The position numbers and the translations under genes were made by a program. A model generated the notes under the pieces. The model was given only the letters and a program-made list of their open reading frames with translations. It was not told where the DNA came from and searched no databases. 64,000 nt of DNA from JBCCCJ01 sp039029315 (lineage in GTDB: Bacteria; Bacteroidota; Bacteroidia; J057): the NCBI GenBank assembly GCA_039029315.1, contig JBCCGK010000016.1, positions 1-64,000 of the forward strand, in the 5' to 3' direction. Shown here in pieces: positions 1 to 10,099 of this stretch; position 1 is the first letter of the stretch; every line of letters begins with the position of its first letter.

Positions 1-94
1 ATTTTCTATATAAATATCTGTATAATAATATTTTAACTCATTTTCAAAATCAGGAATAAATCATCAAAAAGCCGCCAACAAATCATTCTTCTCC

Positions 95-1525
95 ATGCAC
101 AACAGCAAATTGATTCACATTCTTTCAGTCCTGAACCCGGAGGAACTAAAAAGACTGTATAAGTTTTTGAAATCGCCATATTACAATGCCAACCCACACC
201 TGATCAAGCTCTATAAAATCCTCAGAGTAGATCATCCGCATTTCTCCTCTCCCACACTCTCAAAGGAACGGGTCTTTCGGAAGCTCTTTCCTGACAATGC
301 CTACAATCATGCAAAGCTCCTCAACTTGATGTCAGACTTGACTGCACTGGTGCGGACATATCTTCAGCATCTACAACTGGAAACTGAAGCCCATACACAA
401 GAGCATCTTCTTCTTGCAGCTTATGCCAGCAGACCTGAAGCATATGAATTGTTTGTCCGTCAAGCTGACAAAACGCAAGATCACCTGCACCAACTGTCTC
501 ATCAATCCCCGACGTATCACGAACGGTTGTTTCGCCTCAACAAATTGTCTCTCAGCCATCCGAAGACAGACAAATTTTCCTTGTCCAAATCTCAATACGA
601 AGACAGTCTGTATCATCTGGACTGCTGGTATATTCAGGAAAAACTCTTACTCAGTTGTGAAGTCAAGGCCCGAGAAAAACCCCTGTCCGAACACTATGAT
701 ATCTGGTTAGCCGAGCAATTGCGCAGCAAGAGCGAAGAATATCAGATGAACCACCCCACAACCAGGGCCTACCTCGATATACTCGATCTTCTGCAAGGCG
801 GAGAAGAATCTGTCTATTATCAACTCAAACAGTTGTTTTTATCTTCTTTTGCTCAGTTCTCCCCCATCGAAAAACAAAATATCCTACAGAGCCTGATCAA
901 CTATACCATCCAGCAAGGCAATCAGGGGCAACGGCCGTTTGTGCGAGAAAATTTCGAACTCTATCAGTTTGGCTTGTCCAAACAGCTGTTTTTGGAACAA
1001 GGCATCCTTGATGATATGATCTATCTCAGCATCGTCAATATTGCTTTGAGAGTGGGAGAGTCAAGCTGGTGTCTCGACTTCATCCAAAGTCATCACTCTT
1101 TGCTACCAGAAGGCAAGCAGAAAGATGCACACGCACTTGCTACTGCCCTGTGGCACTATCGACAACAACAAACCGGCGAGACCATTCAGTTGTTGAGGCA
1201 GTTGGACTTCAAGAATGTATATTATCAGATTCAGGCACGGGTTCTCCTGATCAAGGTTTATGTAGAAACGATTCAACAAGATTCTGAAAATATCGAATTG
1301 GTCATTTCGCTTTCACAAGCTTTTGAGCGCTACATTCGACGCAACAAAACCATCTCTGCGACCAATCGCACAGCACTTCTGAACTTTACATTAATCGTCA
1401 GGCGTCTGGCCAAATTCCGCGATCGGATAGGCACTGAGGGACAATCAGTCAATAAAATCAAACAAGAGCTTCAAGCAATGGGAAGCGTTTACAACAGAAA
1501 TTGGCTTGGGGAACAATTGGCCTAA
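95..1525 (+). CDS. Conserved-looking protein of unknown function, 476 aa
   Basis: No family was recognised. The protein is predicted soluble, with no signal peptide or membrane segment, and is rich in Leu, Gln and Tyr with a helical look throughout, as in helical-repeat scaffolds. The N-terminus (HILSVLNPEELKRLYKFLKS) is followed by aromatic and basic helices, and the C-terminal half reads like degenerate TPR-type helix pairs. The ATG at 95 is the first in frame after an AT-rich stretch (1-94) that could hold the promoter. The gene stands alone: the next gene is on the other strand about 480 bp away. Long helical proteins of this size occur in Saprospiria genomes, but that is memory of similar sequences rather than a domain match, so no function is assigned. 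Confidence 0.8.
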   Translation: MHNSKLIHILSVLNPEELKRLYKFLKSPYYNANPHLIKLYKILRVDHPHFSSPTLSKERVFRKLFPDNAYNHAKLLNLMSDLTALVRTYLQHLQLETEAHTQEHLLLAAYASRPEAYELFVRQADKTQDHLHQLSHQSPTYHERLFRLNKLSLSHPKTDKFSLSKSQYEDSLYHLDCWYIQEKLLLSCEVKAREKPLSEHYDIWLAEQLRSKSEEYQMNHPTTRAYLDILDLLQGGEESVYYQLKQLFLSSFAQFSPIEKQNILQSLINYTIQQGNQGQRPFVRENFELYQFGLSKQLFLEQGILDDMIYLSIVNIALRVGESSWCLDFIQSHHSLLPEGKQKDAHALATALWHYRQQQTGETIQLLRQLDFKNVYYQIQARVLLIKVYVETIQQDSENIELVISLSQAFERYIRRNKTISATNRTALLNFTLIVRRLAKFRDRIGTEGQSVNKIKQELQAMGSVYNRNWLGEQLA

Positions 1526-2009
1526 GAGGCAAGCAGGTCGTGATTAAATTTCGGGAATATCAGTGATGATTTCCGATTTTTTTGGGAAACAAATCATGGC
1601 TAACATCATGTATTGATGAAATGATGAAGGAAAAGGAATGCCTGGTGAAGCGAGAGAATTCTGTTGGTTAGGGGAGAGAATTCCCTTCACAACAAAGGTA
1701 TTGGCTCTTTCTTCCTATCCCTTTGCCTATTGTTTCAAAGGTTTACCTTATTGTTTCAAGCTGAAAAATTGGGTTAAACATGATGGCAAGACAGATCTTT
1801 TGAGGATTTGGAGGCCTGATTCCTGGTACTCTGGGATCACTACCAACTGGCGATTTCGAGGAGTATTGTGCCAAAACCGGTGAAAGGAACAATGCACAAG
1901 ATGGAATGAATTCAGAAACTAGACAGTTCGATTCCCCATGCTTAGATGCTATATTATCCAACCCTCAGATGTTGGCTTCCTTGAGTTCAGCCAGAACCTG
2001 ATGCAACTA
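1526..2009. other. 484-bp intergenic gap, no gene found
   Basis: This gap lies between the convergent 476-aa protein gene and the antiporter. Short open frames on both strands lack good starts and resemble nothing known. A 65-codon open stretch without a start codon (1804-2001, plus strand) has a protein-like composition but could not be identified. No terminal-inverted-repeat element like those elsewhere in the window was found here. Confidence 0.5.
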
Positions 2010-3266
2010 TTAGGAGGAACGAGACCGAATCCAGGCAACAAATTTGCCCAGGGTCAGCCCTTGAACCAGAATAGAAAAAAGCACGACCATATAAGTAATC
2101 AAAATGATCCCATCCCCAAAAGGATATTCTTTCAAACTCAAGGCAAGCGCAATGGAAATCCCGCCACGTAACCCACCCCAGCTCAGGATTTTGACAGTGT
2201 CCATGGGGTGATCTTCGGTATGTCTGAGAAAAGAATAACTGGAGAAAACACTTAGGAATCGTGCCCCAAGAACAATCAGGATTGCTCCAAATCCCATGAT
2301 CAGATAGAGGAGTTCATATGCTAATAGATGCAAGGCCAGTCCGATTAAGACAAAGAGAATTCCGTTCAATACATGGTCCAGCACCTCCCAGACTTCATTG
2401 AGCAGATGTTTGGCAGGTGAATCCATCTCATGATTGATGTCCAGGGAATTACCGATGACCAACCCACAGACCACCATCGCCAGAGGAGCTGACACATGCA
2501 TGGATTCCGCCAAAGCAGAACCTGTCATCACCACAGCCAGGCTACACAAGACTGCCAACTGTGGACTGTCAAAGACTGCCTTGATCAGGCGATAGCCAGC
2601 AAATCCCAGGATCATTCCGTAGAGCAATCCTCCAATGGCTTCTTCGACAAAGAGCAAGCTGATCTCAACCGCAATGGATTCTCCGCCCCCCATCTCACTC
2701 ATCATTGGGGTGAGCAACAATAGCCCTGAAAACACCACCACGCCTACCCCATCGTTGAAAAGGGATTCTCCTTCTATTTTGAGCTGAAGAGAGGGGGGGA
2801 TATCTGCCTGTTTCAAAATTGCCAACACAGCGATGGGATCGGTTGGAGAAATCAAGGCCCCGAATAACAGGCAATAGATGAAGGGCATATCTAGTCCAAG
2901 GACCATAGCCAATCCTTTCACCCCTCCCCCAATCAAAAACGTAGAGATTAAGACTCCCAGGGAGGCGAACATCAAAACGGACCATCTCTCCTTGGCAAGA
3001 TCACGAATGTTGATATGCAAGGCGCCGGCAAATAGGAGAAAACTCAACAATCCATCGAACAACAATTGTTCAAAGTCGGCGGCATAGACCAGATCACAAA
3101 ATAGATCAAACAGGAGTGGAGAGATGAATTGAGACAAATATATCAGCCCAACTGTCAGCACACTCAAGATCATCAAGCCGATAGTATAGGGCAATTTCAG
3201 CCATTTGTGATTCACAAAACTGAGTAAGGCTGCTAATCCGAAAATGAAGGAAAAGGATTGAAGCAT
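2010..3266 (-). CDS. NhaP-type Na+/H+ antiporter (CPA1 family)
   Basis: This is an inner-membrane monovalent cation/proton antiporter with about 12 hydrophobic segments over 418 aa. Visible CPA1 signatures are SPTDPIAVLAIL, the ion-binding ESLFNDGVGVVVF motif (family ES.(L/F)ND) and, near the C-terminus, WGGLRGGISIALALS. The ATG at 3266 (MLQSFSFIFGLAAL) is preferred because it opens directly into the first membrane helix; the frame can be extended 26 codons upstream, but that extension is not membrane-protein-like. There is no C-terminal TrkA or cyclic-nucleotide-binding domain, so this is a short NhaP form. It lies 91 bp downstream of the sensor kinase on the same strand and may be co-transcribed. 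Ion specificity (Na+, K+ or Li+) cannot be read from the sequence. Confidence 0.92.
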   Translation of the reverse strand: MLQSFSFIFGLAALLSFVNHKWLKLPYTIGLMILSVLTVGLIYLSQFISPLLFDLFCDLVYAADFEQLLFDGLLSFLLFAGALHINIRDLAKERWSVLMFASLGVLISTFLIGGGVKGLAMVLGLDMPFIYCLLFGALISPTDPIAVLAILKQADIPPSLQLKIEGESLFNDGVGVVVFSGLLLLTPMMSEMGGGESIAVEISLLFVEEAIGGLLYGMILGFAGYRLIKAVFDSPQLAVLCSLAVVMTGSALAESMHVSAPLAMVVCGLVIGNSLDINHEMDSPAKHLLNEVWEVLDHVLNGILFVLIGLALHLLAYELLYLIMGFGAILIVLGARFLSVFSSYSFLRHTEDHPMDTVKILSWGGLRGGISIALALSLKEYPFGDGIILITYMVVLFSILVQGLTLGKFVAWIRSRSS

Positions 3267-3357
3267 GGGAGAAAGGGGTAAGGGTGATTCCTGAAGATCG
3301 AGGAAGATACAAACAATTAACTCGAATCTTGAAGGGACCAGCAATTCATCTTCCTCC

Positions 3358-6300
3358 TCATGTCCCTGTCCCCAATGGCAAGCGGATCAGGAATTCAGTC
3401 CCTTTTCCTTCCTTGCTGTTCGCGCTGATCTCCCCCTGATGCCCCATCACAATGATGTCATAGACAATGGAAAGACCAAGTCCAATATTGCCTTGCCCGG
3501 TAGGTTTGGTTGTGAAAAAGGGTTCGAACAGTTTTGGATGGATATCGGCAGGAATTCCCGGTCCATTATCCTTGATTCGGATGACCACTGATGCCTCCTC
3601 TGCCTGACTGCTGATGGATATATGCGGCACAAATCCAGGTTCACCCAGTTTTTCACTCACCGCTTCCAAGGCATTATGCACCAGATTTAGAAACGCTCTT
3701 GACAATTCTGGCGCCTGAACAGAAACCGGTGGCAAGGAGCTATCGAGATGTTCCTCAATCTCAATGTCCACCTCCTTTCCTTGGGCCATGAATCCATGAT
3801 AGGCCAAATGAACATGTTCTGATAGAAGTTGATTGAGGTCAATGCTACTTCTGACTCCTGAAGAGGACCCCATATGCAGCATCATGCTAGAGACAATTTC
3901 ATTCGCCCGGATCCCATTGGTTTCTATAGACTGAGACCCATGTTGCATCATGGACAACATTTCTTTCAGATCTTCATAGGATTCTGGTTGAAAGGCATCT
4001 TCTACCTCCTGGATTTCATCAAAAATTTCGGCAGCCAACTCCTTGATATTCTTGGCAAAATTGTTGACAAAATTGAGGGGATTTTTGATCTCATGAGCGA
4101 TTCCTGCTGTCATTTGCCCCAAGGCAGCCATTTTATCCTGAACCATCAATTGCTCCTGAACCCGAATCACTTCCTGAGTTCTTTCTTCGACGATTCCTTC
4201 CAACTCTTGATTCCTTGCCTGCAACCGACGCACTTTCCATCTACTATACGCAACAACGATTAGGGCAATCAGCACAATCGCAGCAACAACATACAGAAAA
4301 TAAGCCCACCAGGTCAGGTACCAGGGAGGGAGAATTTCAAAAGAGAAGCTATCGATCTTACTGGTAATCAGGTCTGCATTTTGAGCCTCTACCATAAAGG
4401 TGTAAGCCCCCGGTGGAATCCGCGTATAGTCTTTGTGAATTTCTTTAGTCCAGGGTAACCAATCCTCATCATAGCCTTCCAGCTTGACTCTGAATATCAG
4501 TTGAAAATGATCCTTGTAGGAGGTCGCTGCATATTCAAATCGAAGGCTATTCAGGGAAAAATCGATGGCTTGCGTTTTGCTGCTTACCTCATGCCCACCA
4601 AAGATAACAGAATCAGCATTTGCAATGACCTTTCTGACATGCGCTTGATAGTCAACCATAGGCGTTGCTTGTTCCCCTTTATCGTATCGATAGATCCCTT
4701 TGTTGGTCCCCAGCCAGACGATGTCCTGATCTTCAGAATCAAAATAGATATGCGTAATATTGGTAAACCCGCTGATGGCGAGCATGACTTGATCATTCCA
4801 TTGATATGTGCCAACAGAATCTTGATTCCCGATGAATAGTTTTCCACGTCCGTCCTTGACTGAATAAAACCAGAGTTCTTGTTCGGGTCCCTCATATAAT
4901 CCATACATATCCCTGGTGGTATCGGCAAACAGTGGCCCAAATGTGGAATCAGGAATCAATTGATTTGACTCAGGGTCATAAGTCCGAAGCCCCTGAAAGG
5001 TTCCAAAATGTAATTTCCCCAATAACCTGGGGATGAACAACTCTTCTTTTGCCATCTTGTCAGGCATTCTGATCGTATCAATCTCCATCTCAATTCTCTG
5101 GATTCTGGCCCGGAGAGAATCCAGATTTTCCGTTCGAAGGATATCATCAAAATTAGAAGAACGGATATGGTAGGCTTCTCCCTGAAAGTTGTTCATGTAA
5201 AAGACCTCTTTGCTTTCCTGCTGAAAACTATTGGCTAAGCCCATCAGATATGGCAACAAGCCCATGAAGGTCCAATGCCCGTTCTGATATTTGAGGACAG
5301 CAATTCCGCCCTCTGACAAGCTAGCGAACACAATATCAGGATGAAAGGGGTTTGTATGCATAGCATATCCTCTCAAATTGGTCAATTGGTTTGCTTTCCC
5401 ATCAATATACTCATATATGCCCTCAGAGGAAGAAATCAACATCTTTTCATCTCGGATTTCTATGTCCCAGGCAGTTTTCACCTCCTCCACGATTCGCTCA
5501 AAATAGGCATGCTCTCCCACCTCCTCTGCAGGCCTCAATTCAAATAGACCAATCGTTGAGGCAACGATCAATTTTTTCTGAAATCTGCTAATCCGTGTTA
5601 CGTAGACCTCCATGTCAAAATGCGCTGCCATCAAACCAACAGGCGAGGGGAATGCCACCCTTGCTAGCCCATTGGAAAGTCCGGCCCACAGATTATTTTC
5701 CCGGTCTTGCAGAATCGAATACACCGCGTCAGAAGGGAAGCCATCTTTGAAGGCATATTTGAGTCTCCCTTGCTGATCGACAATGAGGATTCCCTTATTT
5801 TGGGTATTTGAGAAGAAATAGCTTCCATCACGCAATTGTTTGGCATCCGTATAGACTCCCCCGCCTACATATGCTTCTACTTCGGGATTCATCGGGAAAC
5901 GCCTGATCTTCTTGTCTTCAAGGATGTAAAATTTCCCACCGAATGTATACATCAAGGCTTTGTCAGGATCGGGCTGCTCGGGATCTCCCATAGGCAATAA
6001 GCCCATGATTCGGTCTTCATCATTTGTGAAGATGGGATCTTCAAAATACAAGTGAAGAGAATCATCTTTCAGGACTTTGATTCCTGTAAATTTTTGAAAG
6101 GTAAAAAATTGATCGTTCCAACTAAAGAAGGTTGCGAAAATTGAGGTATCAGGTAAATGAATGATAGGCCTATACATGCTATCTATGCCTCCATTTTCCA
6201 GAATCAGGGCTGCTGGATCAAACTGAAAAATATGTTGTTGTTCACAAAAAAAGATGTGGTCCTTTAGCCTGATTGTGTTCCAAATCGTCCCTGTAAAGGA

Positions 6301-6681
6301 GATGGAGTCCGGCAGTAAAGGGACTAAGGAAACATAAGCAAGTTCTCCCCTTTCATTGGGCAACAAGACGCCCATTTCTTGTACGCCTCCAACAAATACA
6401 TGTCCTGCTTCATCCAGGTCTATGGAGCGACCAGACTTGGGACTTGGCATGTCAATCATTCGCCATCGCTTGCCATCAAATTCTACCACCCCATTATTAT
6501 TGGCGACGTAAATGATTCCCTGCGGACCTTGTCGGACTTTCCAGTTTTGGTGAGATCCATTAAAATCCAGATAATCATAGTGATCAATTTCGATAGGGCC
6601 GGCAAGTTCAGCATAGGGAGATTGGGCTAAGAGGGATGTTATGCCCCCAAGAAACGCACATACGATGAATCGAAAGATCAT
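3358..6681 (-). CDS. Two-component sensor histidine kinase with periplasmic propeller and Y_Y_Y domain
   Basis: This membrane sensor kinase has 1107 aa. In order it has a signal peptide (MIFRFIVCAFLGGITSLLAQ), a long periplasmic beta-propeller region of Reg_prop type (to about residue 690; for example NNLWAGLSNGLARV and DQDIVWLGTNKGIYRYD), a Y_Y_Y domain ending PPGAYTFMVEAQNAD, one transmembrane helix near residue 795, a coiled coil, HisKA with the phospho-acceptor His near residue 860 (IAHEIKNPLNFVNNFAKN), and HATPase_c with DNGPGIP and GLGLSIVYDI boxes. The ATG at 6681 is chosen because it begins the signal peptide; 29 further in-frame codons upstream are not peptide-like. Unlike the hybrid HTCS proteins of Bacteroides it carries no receiver or AraC domain, so its partner regulator must be elsewhere; none is adjacent. 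The signal sensed is unknown. Confidence 0.93.
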   Translation of the reverse strand: MIFRFIVCAFLGGITSLLAQSPYAELAGPIEIDHYDYLDFNGSHQNWKVRQGPQGIIYVANNNGVVEFDGKRWRMIDMPSPKSGRSIDLDEAGHVFVGGVQEMGVLLPNERGELAYVSLVPLLPDSISFTGTIWNTIRLKDHIFFCEQQHIFQFDPAALILENGGIDSMYRPIIHLPDTSIFATFFSWNDQFFTFQKFTGIKVLKDDSLHLYFEDPIFTNDEDRIMGLLPMGDPEQPDPDKALMYTFGGKFYILEDKKIRRFPMNPEVEAYVGGGVYTDAKQLRDGSYFFSNTQNKGILIVDQQGRLKYAFKDGFPSDAVYSILQDRENNLWAGLSNGLARVAFPSPVGLMAAHFDMEVYVTRISRFQKKLIVASTIGLFELRPAEEVGEHAYFERIVEEVKTAWDIEIRDEKMLISSSEGIYEYIDGKANQLTNLRGYAMHTNPFHPDIVFASLSEGGIAVLKYQNGHWTFMGLLPYLMGLANSFQQESKEVFYMNNFQGEAYHIRSSNFDDILRTENLDSLRARIQRIEMEIDTIRMPDKMAKEELFIPRLLGKLHFGTFQGLRTYDPESNQLIPDSTFGPLFADTTRDMYGLYEGPEQELWFYSVKDGRGKLFIGNQDSVGTYQWNDQVMLAISGFTNITHIYFDSEDQDIVWLGTNKGIYRYDKGEQATPMVDYQAHVRKVIANADSVIFGGHEVSSKTQAIDFSLNSLRFEYAATSYKDHFQLIFRVKLEGYDEDWLPWTKEIHKDYTRIPPGAYTFMVEAQNADLITSKIDSFSFEILPPWYLTWWAYFLYVVAAIVLIALIVVAYSRWKVRRLQARNQELEGIVEERTQEVIRVQEQLMVQDKMAALGQMTAGIAHEIKNPLNFVNNFAKNIKELAAEIFDEIQEVEDAFQPESYEDLKEMLSMMQHGSQSIETNGIRANEIVSSMMLHMGSSSGVRSSIDLNQLLSEHVHLAYHGFMAQGKEVDIEIEEHLDSSLPPVSVQAPELSRAFLNLVHNALEAVSEKLGEPGFVPHISISSQAEEASVVIRIKDNGPGIPADIHPKLFEPFFTTKPTGQGNIGLGLSIVYDIIVMGHQGEISANSKEGKGTEFLIRLPLGTGT

Positions 6682-6900
6682 AGGAGAAGAAGCTAGAAGA
6701 TTTTTTTTCGGGAATGAAGGTAAGGAATCCTGAGAATAATTCAGGTTTTGAAGTATCAGATTGTTCAAAACAGCTCACAGGCAGGCCACCGACAACAATG
6801 AAACAATAAGAACAGAATTTGAAACATTAGTCCAACTCCTCCTGCAAAAGAATGAGGACCTTTGGCTCGAATCGCATTGAAACCGATCAAGCCTTCAAGC

Positions 6901-8889
6901 ATGAATCATTCTATTTCCCCCTCCCGAATTCGAAACAGTATTGCTGGAATCAGTGTCATATTTTTCAGTTTTTATGTGCTGGGAACTTTTTTCCCGGATG
7001 TGTGGTGGACAAGCCATTTTCTGGCCTTCGTCCCTACCAGTATTCAGATTGGGGTTCTTGGACTTGCCGGAGGCCTGATTGTTTATAGCTGTTTCAACCC
7101 AGATAAGCATTCAATGCCCTCAAAGCTGCAGCTCTCCTCTTCCTTTCGTCATTGGCTGATAGGTCTGCTGAGCCTCGGTACCGGGATATTGATGTACCAA
7201 TTCCCCATTGTTCAGGATTATTACGGGGATGCCTATAAGGTTATTCCTCATCTTCAGCAACACATCTCTGCTATTCCTGCAGGCACCAATGAGGCCCTGT
7301 TTTCTTTTGGGCTGTCTCCCTGGGAAGGACATAGTTCCATTCTGGCGATGGTTACCTATTTGGCATATGTTACAGGAATCAGCTACCAACAAGCCTTTCA
7401 TTTGATGGACGCCGTTTGCGGAGGCTTGTTTGTCTTAGTCTGGCTACAGTTTGTGCAGTACTATCTTCGACAGACGGCCTGGAAGATCATCATGGGACTT
7501 GCAGGCTGTACAGCACCTTTCATGCTCATCTTTTGGGGACATATCGAGAGTTATGCACCGGTATTTTTGTTTTTTTTGCTATGGATGATTGGTCTGGTGG
7601 TGTATCTCCAAAATCGTCGACAGCTGATGCTTATCGGCTTGGTTCTTGTGTGGTTGATTTGCCTAAAACTCCATCCTATTGCGCTGTTATTTCTCCCTGC
7701 GCTGGCGTTGATCTGGGTCAGACATTATGCCAATCATCTTTCCTGGTTTAGCCATCTGCTGACTTGGGAAGGGCTGGCAAGATGGGTATTGGCACCCATT
7801 TTCGCGGCTGGGGCCATCTTATACTTTTTCGTTTTTGAAGATCATTGCGACCCTAGATCCCTGGAAGAGACGGCCATGGCATTTGATCGACTGTTTTTGC
7901 CCCTCATTTCTCCAGAAGCTCCTTTAGACAACTATAATTTACTCAGTTTCAATCATATTTTTGATTATTTCGCCGAATTGCTTCTTTGGTCTCCAATTGC
8001 GCTTCTCGTAGGAACATGGCTATTGATCAGCAGGAGAAAGTCTATACAGTGGGATCGCCCCATACTCCTCCTGTCTGGTCTGACACTGATTCTGTTTGGA
8101 AGTTTGTTCTTCATGATCAATCCCTTATTGTCCATGCAACTGGATTGGGATTTGATGGCGATTCCTGCACCGATTTTTTTGGTGTTAGTTTGTTCTCTGG
8201 TAAAAGAGGTAGAATTATCCGATTCAGGATCAGGATGTTTGCCCCCTTCCCTGGCCTTGACACTGCTGACCCTTCCGATCTTCCTCCTCCATGCCGATGA
8301 ACAGATGCATGCCCAGCGACTGGAAAGTCTCGGTATCCGCATGTATCACAGCTATTACGAATGGTCAGGTAAAGTCCTACAGCACGCCCTGGATATGCCC
8401 ACTTATGCTTCTCGCAAAGACTATGAAGATCGAAAAAGCGCCCTCCTGACAAAACTCCGACCACATGCGCAGGCAGACATAGACTTTGAATACGCCTATC
8501 TTCTCTTGCAAGAAGGAAAATATCATTTGCGACAATCCAGAGAATATGGTGTAGCCATGGGGTATCTGGAGCAAGCCAACACATATTATCCGAGGGATAA
8601 AAATTTGTTACTCTATTCCATGGAAGGCCATTTTCTCCGAAAGGAATACGATCAAGCTTTTCAGTATGCAATGGAATTGGTGAACATTCAATATCCATCA
8701 GAGCAGAAATCCATCAGGATCGCCATTCAATGCTCTCTGGAGGCACAAGAATATGAAGAGGCGCTCTCTTTGTCTCACTTCTACATGCAAAAATGGAATG
8801 ATGTGGAGATCATTCGGGAGGTGAATCATCGCCTAAGTCATCAAATTGAGGTGGAAAAACTGAGAGAATTGTTTGTTCAACAGCCTTAG
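6901..8889 (+). CDS. Polytopic membrane protein, GT-C glycosyltransferase-like, with C-terminal TPR region
   Basis: This 662-aa protein has about 10-12 hydrophobic segments in the first 450 residues, followed by a soluble tail with TPR-like helices (for example NLLLYSMEGHFLRKEYDQAF). The first large loop carries QDYYGDAYKVIPHL, an acidic motif where GT-C enzymes place a catalytic Asp, and a later loop has GHIESYAPVFL. These features resemble GT-C (GT39/GT83-like) transferases that use polyprenyl-phosphate sugars, but the assignment is by architecture only. The ATG at 6901 is used; a TTG 39 bp upstream is in frame but less likely. The gene is divergent from the kinase, with a 219-bp gap. Its stop codon TAG (8887-8889) overlaps the end of a repeat element. 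Confidence 0.7.
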   Translation: MNHSISPSRIRNSIAGISVIFFSFYVLGTFFPDVWWTSHFLAFVPTSIQIGVLGLAGGLIVYSCFNPDKHSMPSKLQLSSSFRHWLIGLLSLGTGILMYQFPIVQDYYGDAYKVIPHLQQHISAIPAGTNEALFSFGLSPWEGHSSILAMVTYLAYVTGISYQQAFHLMDAVCGGLFVLVWLQFVQYYLRQTAWKIIMGLAGCTAPFMLIFWGHIESYAPVFLFFLLWMIGLVVYLQNRRQLMLIGLVLVWLICLKLHPIALLFLPALALIWVRHYANHLSWFSHLLTWEGLARWVLAPIFAAGAILYFFVFEDHCDPRSLEETAMAFDRLFLPLISPEAPLDNYNLLSFNHIFDYFAELLLWSPIALLVGTWLLISRRKSIQWDRPILLLSGLTLILFGSLFFMINPLLSMQLDWDLMAIPAPIFLVLVCSLVKEVELSDSGSGCLPPSLALTLLTLPIFLLHADEQMHAQRLESLGIRMYHSYYEWSGKVLQHALDMPTYASRKDYEDRKSALLTKLRPHAQADIDFEYAYLLLQEGKYHLRQSREYGVAMGYLEQANTYYPRDKNLLLYSMEGHFLRKEYDQAFQYAMELVNIQYPSEQKSIRIAIQCSLEAQEYEEALSLSHFYMQKWNDVEIIREVNHRLSHQIEVEKLRELFVQQP

Positions 8890-9050
8890 AGACTGTTTTG
8901 GAATCTGTGCTGAGAATGTTTATGGTGTATTTTTTTCTCAGCCAAGGCTCTTTTTTGTTCTCATAGTGGGGCTATGGGAACAAAAAAAGCCGCCGGATGA
9001 GGAAAAAAGACGCATACAAAAAATGAGCGACAGATGTTCAAACAGTCTCT
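8888..9050. repeat. Family C palindromic element, copy 1 (MITE-like)
   Basis: This 163-bp non-coding element runs from AGAGACTGTTT to AAACAGTCTCT, so its ends are inverted repeats. The rest is also an imperfect palindrome: a TTTTTTCTCA-type arm pairs with TGAGGAAAAAA, and the centre (CTTTTTTGTTCTCATAG / CTATGGGAACAAAAAAAG) forms a second stem, so the whole could fold into one long hairpin. It exactly fills the space between two convergent genes. Its left end lies in the TAG stop of the membrane protein (8887-8889) and its right end in the TAA stop of the dehydrogenase (9050-9052, minus). A reverse-orientation copy lies at 42895-43055, and partial copies at 38560-38612 and 47511-47665. Confidence 0.85.
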
Positions 9051-10075
9051 TAAAATCGAAGACCTGCAATGGCTGCCTCTGCCCATTCCATGTCAATATC
9101 AGAATCATTGATGCAAGTATACCACAGCTTGGGGCGTTGGTTCACGAAGGAGCGAAGATTCAGGAGAGATGCCAACAGCTCTCCCCGCTGAATTTGCATG
9201 GAACTTGGATGGTAATTCAATCCAACTTCATCCATGACCTGAATGATAAATTCTGGCTGATTCTTTTGCAATTTGCTCATCAGGTAGATGCCCAATCCAA
9301 CGATATTTCCGTGAATAAATGGTCGTTTGAGTCGCTCTTCCAATTCATAGAACAAATAGTGTTCTGATCCTTCTTCCACCCGATAATGTCCCGCAGGAAG
9401 ACAAATTGTATTGAGTTTCATATAGCCTTCAACGATGGCTCGGAGGCCTCTATCTGTTGTATTGCGAACTTCGGGAAGCAAGGAATACAGCTCCTGCAAA
9501 ATAGCACGAGCACGAGCAACATCCGCAGCACTGAAAGGATACTCTGATTGGCCCATTTTCTCAGCATGTTCCCAATCATAACTGGCGGTATACATAGAAA
9601 ACAGATCTCCAATTCCTGCAATATTCAGTTCTGGTGGAGCGGTCCGAATCACATCATAATCAATGATCAAAGGATCTGGACTGGTTTCTCCCACATACAG
9701 AACTTCATGATCTTTGCGGATTCCAGCAGCAGGAGTTACAAAAGCATCCACGCTTAGAATAGTCGGAATTGAGACTAGTCGAAGCCCACGTTTCCAAGCA
9801 AAGTATTTGGCAGCATCTACCGCCATTCCTCCTCCTATTCCAACAAAGGTATCACAAGCTGGAAATCTAGCCAATTGTTTGTCCAGCCAGTCTACTTCCA
9901 TGGTCTCGATCATGAGGACGGATTCAGGATTTGCCCCCAGAAAATCTCGACTGACTTTCCAGGGAATCTCCATCGTAGCCACAATAAATCGCCCTATCTC
10001 TTGTCCAATATGCTTCATGGCCCCGGCGCCAATCCTGAGGGAAGTAACATTGGTTTGTCCTTGGATATCTAGCAT
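9050..10075 (-). CDS. Glycerol-1-phosphate dehydrogenase-like, metal-dependent alcohol dehydrogenase family
   Basis: This 341-aa soluble protein belongs to the iron-containing/AraM/EgsA/dehydroquinate-synthase-like fold. The nucleotide-binding GGGMAVDAAK loop is at residues 81-90, and IPTILSVDAFVTP follows. Three candidate metal ligands are visible: D157 (AGIGDLFS), H239 (GSEHYLF) and H255 (PFIHGNIVG), matching the Asp-His-His set of the family. The likely reaction is NAD(P)H-dependent reduction of dihydroxyacetone phosphate to sn-glycerol-1-phosphate, by analogy with archaeal EgsA and Bacillus AraM; substrate is inferred from the family. It is last in a minus-strand set GNAT-permease-dehydrogenase, starting 24 bp after the permease stop. 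Its stop codon overlaps a family C repeat. Confidence 0.78.
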   Translation of the reverse strand: MLDIQGQTNVTSLRIGAGAMKHIGQEIGRFIVATMEIPWKVSRDFLGANPESVLMIETMEVDWLDKQLARFPACDTFVGIGGGMAVDAAKYFAWKRGLRLVSIPTILSVDAFVTPAAGIRKDHEVLYVGETSPDPLIIDYDVIRTAPPELNIAGIGDLFSMYTASYDWEHAEKMGQSEYPFSAADVARARAILQELYSLLPEVRNTTDRGLRAIVEGYMKLNTICLPAGHYRVEEGSEHYLFYELEERLKRPFIHGNIVGLGIYLMSKLQKNQPEFIIQVMDEVGLNYHPSSMQIQRGELLASLLNLRSFVNQRPKLWYTCINDSDIDMEWAEAAIAGLRF

Positions 10076-10099
10076 AACATATTGATTGATTCATCTGGT

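Noticed and set aside
1920..1945. tRNA-like T-loop (GTTCGATTCCCC)
   Set aside because: No pairing T-stem or acceptor stem around it.
8117..8698. 193-aa frame antisense to the GT-C-like gene
   Set aside because: Shadow frame; no motif.
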